This document shows, one piece after another, positions 5,911 through 7,633 of a stretch of DNA of 7,633 nt. Position 1 is the stretch's first letter. Each line of letters starts with the position of its first letter. A program made the position numbers and the translations under genes. A model generated the notes under the pieces. It worked only from the letters and a program-made list of their open reading frames with translations, was not told the origin of the DNA and did not search any database. The DNA is taken from assembly GCA_026982035.1 (NCBI GenBank), contig JALSHW010000318.1, forward strand, positions 1-7,633. Reading direction: 5' to 3'. Source of the stretch: Phycisphaerales bacterium (GTDB taxonomy: Bacteria; Planctomycetota; Phycisphaerae; Phycisphaerales; UBA1924).

Positions 5911-6585
5911 ATGAAACACATCACACCCATTGCATTTGCCGCTGGCTCACTGGCCACTGCAGGAATCGCCGTCCTGATCGCCGCAGGCCCAGAGCACAAT
6001 CATGGCCAACAACTCAAGGAGAAACGAAGTACACACAGCATGAATCCAATGGATGACATGGATAACACGGATGACATGGGCAACCCCGACGAAGCCAAAA
6101 TGATGGCCGAGATGATGCGCCTGGCCACGCCAAATGAGCACCACGCCGATCTTGCCAAATCCATCGGCACCTGGTCGGCCCAAACAAGCTTCATCACAGA
6201 CCCATCACAACCAGCCGTCGAAGGCCAAGGCACCATGACCATCACCTCCGTCCTGGGCGGTCGATACATCATGTCTGAATTCAAAATGGACTTCATGGGG
6301 CAACCCTTCGAAGGACTCGGATTCAATGGCTACGACATCGCCCACGAGCAGTACATCGCAACATGGGCCGACACCATGTCCACCAAAATCACCTACTTGA
6401 CCGGCAACAAAGATGAGAATGGCGACCTCGTCATGACCGGCACCGCCACCACACCCAAAGGAGACAGCCCAATGAAAATCGTCACCAGCTTTGACGGCGA
6501 TGACCGCATGACCGACAAGTTCTACGATCAAAAACCAGACGGTACCTGGATCCAATCCGGCACCATCACCTACACCCGCGATTGA
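5911..6585 (+). CDS. Exported DUF1579 family protein
   Basis: The protein has 224 residues. An N-terminal hydrophobic segment (about 5-25) looks like a signal peptide or membrane anchor, with a possible cut around the AAG at 24-26. It is followed by a Met/Asp-rich linker (44-69, with MDDMDN and MMAEMM motifs). Residues from about 75 to the end match DUF1579, a beta-rich lipocalin-like domain: HHADLAKSIGTWS, EGQGTMTITSVLGGRYIMSEF, GLGFNGYD, and a closing GTWIQSGTITYTR. The molecular function of the family is not established; many members are exported and may bind a small ligand. AGGAGA 5 nt upstream supports the ATG. The gene appears monocistronic, ended by the strong terminator at 6607-6630. 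The Met-rich linker could bind metal, but this is a guess. Confidence 0.85.
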   Translation: MKHITPIAFAAGSLATAGIAVLIAAGPEHNHGQQLKEKRSTHSMNPMDDMDNTDDMGNPDEAKMMAEMMRLATPNEHHADLAKSIGTWSAQTSFITDPSQPAVEGQGTMTITSVLGGRYIMSEFKMDFMGQPFEGLGFNGYDIAHEQYIATWADTMSTKITYLTGNKDENGDLVMTGTATTPKGDSPMKIVTSFDGDDRMTDKFYDQKPDGTWIQSGTITYTRD

Positions 6586-6599
6586 CCCAACCCCGTATT

Positions 6600-6630
6600 A
6601 AAAACGCCCACGCAAGCCGTGGGTTTTTTT
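6600..6630. terminator. Bidirectional intrinsic terminator between convergent genes
   Basis: A perfect 6-bp stem, CCCACG (6607-6612) with CGTGGG (6618-6623), has a 5-nt loop. It is followed by seven T (6624-6630) on the plus strand. On the minus strand, after CG, five T (complement of A 6600-6604) follow. It can serve the DUF1579 gene and the phosphofructokinase gene alike. Confidence 0.85.
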
Positions 6631-6639
6631 ACGACTCAA

Positions 6640-7633
6640 TCAAAGCCGCTCATACAACGGCAAATCCCCCACCAATGGCCTGCAATAATCCAAGAATTTC
6701 TGCGACACATTGTTGTGCCCATCAATAAACTCCGCGGGCATGTGCTTGGTCTTTGCGGCCACATCGCTGAGCTCGATCCGCTCATACTTACACGCATACG
6801 GCTGCCCCTCACCAATCGGACTGGTGCGAATAATCGCCACCGATCCATCAAGATCACCGCTCGTTGCCAATCGACCCGCAAACCGCCCAACCCCACGCGC
6901 TTCCTTCATATCCACAGGCGACTGATCTGGGAAACACCGCTGCACATATCCAAAAGTATCAGCCCGCACCCGAACCGCTTTGCCCCCCACCGGCTTGAGT
7001 TTCGATTTGAGCAAATCCGACAACGCATCACCAAGCGCACCAGAACCCGACAACTGCACATTGCCATGGGCATCGGTCTGGCCATTCTTGATCAACATCC
7101 CGCCGATCGAGTTGCCATCCTTGTCGGCGATCCCTTCAGAAACCGCGATGTGGCATCGCCCATGCCGATCAAAAACCGTCGCAACATCATTCAAAAACCG
7201 CTCCGTATCAAACGCCACCTCAGGCAAGTAAATCAATTGAGGCCCATCCGTCGAACTCCCCTCATAATCATACCGATCATCCCGACGCGCCAGCGCAGAA
7301 GCGGCCGTCAAGAATCCAGCATGACGACCCATGATCACATTGATCTTGATCCCGGGCAATGAAATATTGTCAAGGAAATCCGCCATGCACGCCTTGGCGA
7401 CAAACCTGGCCGCGCTTGGAAAGCCGGGCGTGTGGTCGTTGATCATCAGATCATTATCCACCGTCTTGGGAATATGGAAACACCGAAGCTCATAACCCTT
7501 CTCATTGGACAACTCATTAACAATGCGGCAGGTATCGCTGCTGTCATTGCCGCCGATATAAAAGAAGTACCGAATATCATGCTTCTGGCACGCATCAAAG
7601 ATCCGCTCACAGAACGCCGCATCGGGTTTATCA
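6640..7633 (-). CDS. 6-phosphofructokinase, PPi-type (partial, 5' end outside window)
   Basis: The visible 330 residues belong to a PfkA-superfamily phosphofructokinase, which phosphorylates fructose 6-phosphate at C1 in glycolysis. The frame is open to the window edge, so the N-terminus (perhaps 70-90 residues, judged from a usual length near 400) is missing. Visible motifs are GGNDS (7554-7540), PKTVDND (7470-7450) with the catalytic Asp, and MGRHAG followed by LTAASALARR. The Asp in GGNDS and the Lys in PKTVDND are the residues that mark PPi-dependent enzymes, where ATP-dependent ones carry Gly in both places, so pyrophosphate is the likely phosphoryl donor and the reaction would be reversible. 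An Asn stands where many members have the first Asp of GGDDS; this variant is known in PPi-type clades. The C-terminus (LVGDLPLYERL) is complete, and a bidirectional terminator follows. Confidence 0.93.
   Translation of the reverse strand, partial: DKPDAAFCERIFDACQKHDIRYFFYIGGNDSSDTCRIVNELSNEKGYELRCFHIPKTVDNDLMINDHTPGFPSAARFVAKACMADFLDNISLPGIKINVIMGRHAGFLTAASALARRDDRYDYEGSSTDGPQLIYLPEVAFDTERFLNDVATVFDRHGRCHIAVSEGIADKDGNSIGGMLIKNGQTDAHGNVQLSGSGALGDALSDLLKSKLKPVGGKAVRVRADTFGYVQRCFPDQSPVDMKEARGVGRFAGRLATSGDLDGSVAIIRTSPIGEGQPYACKYERIELSDVAAKTKHMPAEFIDGHNNVSQKFLDYCRPLVGDLPLYERL

Noticed and set aside
6619..7362. Plus-strand 247-codon open frame
   Set aside because: It is antisense to the phosphofructokinase, rich in Arg/Pro/His as expected of a shadow frame, and begins inside the terminator.

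Overview
The window looks like chromosomal DNA from a GC-rich bacterium, most plausibly a planctomycete of the Phycisphaerae type. This rests on overall protein style, dispersed genes with few operons, GGCCCGG-type hairpin repeats, a PPi-type phosphofructokinase and a DUF1579 protein. It is an inference: there is no rRNA or other marker gene here.

Layout from left to right. (1) 1-171 is an upstream region with a short C-rich tandem repeat. (2) 172-1560 (+) is a complete MgtE magnesium transporter with a GTG start. (3) 1566-1693 is a nested inverted repeat whose two hairpins can act as terminators for the convergent genes on each side. (4) 1704-2063 (-) is the C-terminal part of a TlpA/thioredoxin-fold protein that has lost its CxxC half. 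(5) About 2064-4382 is a visibly AT-richer segment with two closely spaced genes for exported proteins of unknown function. One is Cys-rich with an Asp-rich, TSP3-like tail; the other is all-helical and TPR-like. A run of ten G lies between TTGACA and TATATT just upstream. (6) 4383-5573 (+) is a RibBA-architecture riboflavin gene whose second domain lacks the GTP cyclohydrolase II zinc cysteines and catalytic motifs (RibBX-like). (7) 5574-5910 is intergenic, with a weak terminator, a duplicated 12-mer and a possible micro-ORF. (8) 5911-6585 (+) is an exported DUF1579 protein. (9) 6600-6630 is a bidirectional terminator. (10) 6640-7633 (-) is a PPi-type 6-phosphofructokinase that runs off the right edge.

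MgtE, RibBA/X and phosphofructokinase are ordinary core-metabolism genes and do not form one pathway. The unusual part is the centre. The AT-rich two-gene segment abuts a decapitated tlpA remnant, which suggests acquisition or rearrangement at this spot. The best candidate for something undescribed is this exported protein pair, with its possibly slippage-sensitive promoter. No transposase, integrase, CRISPR array, tRNA or rRNA was seen.
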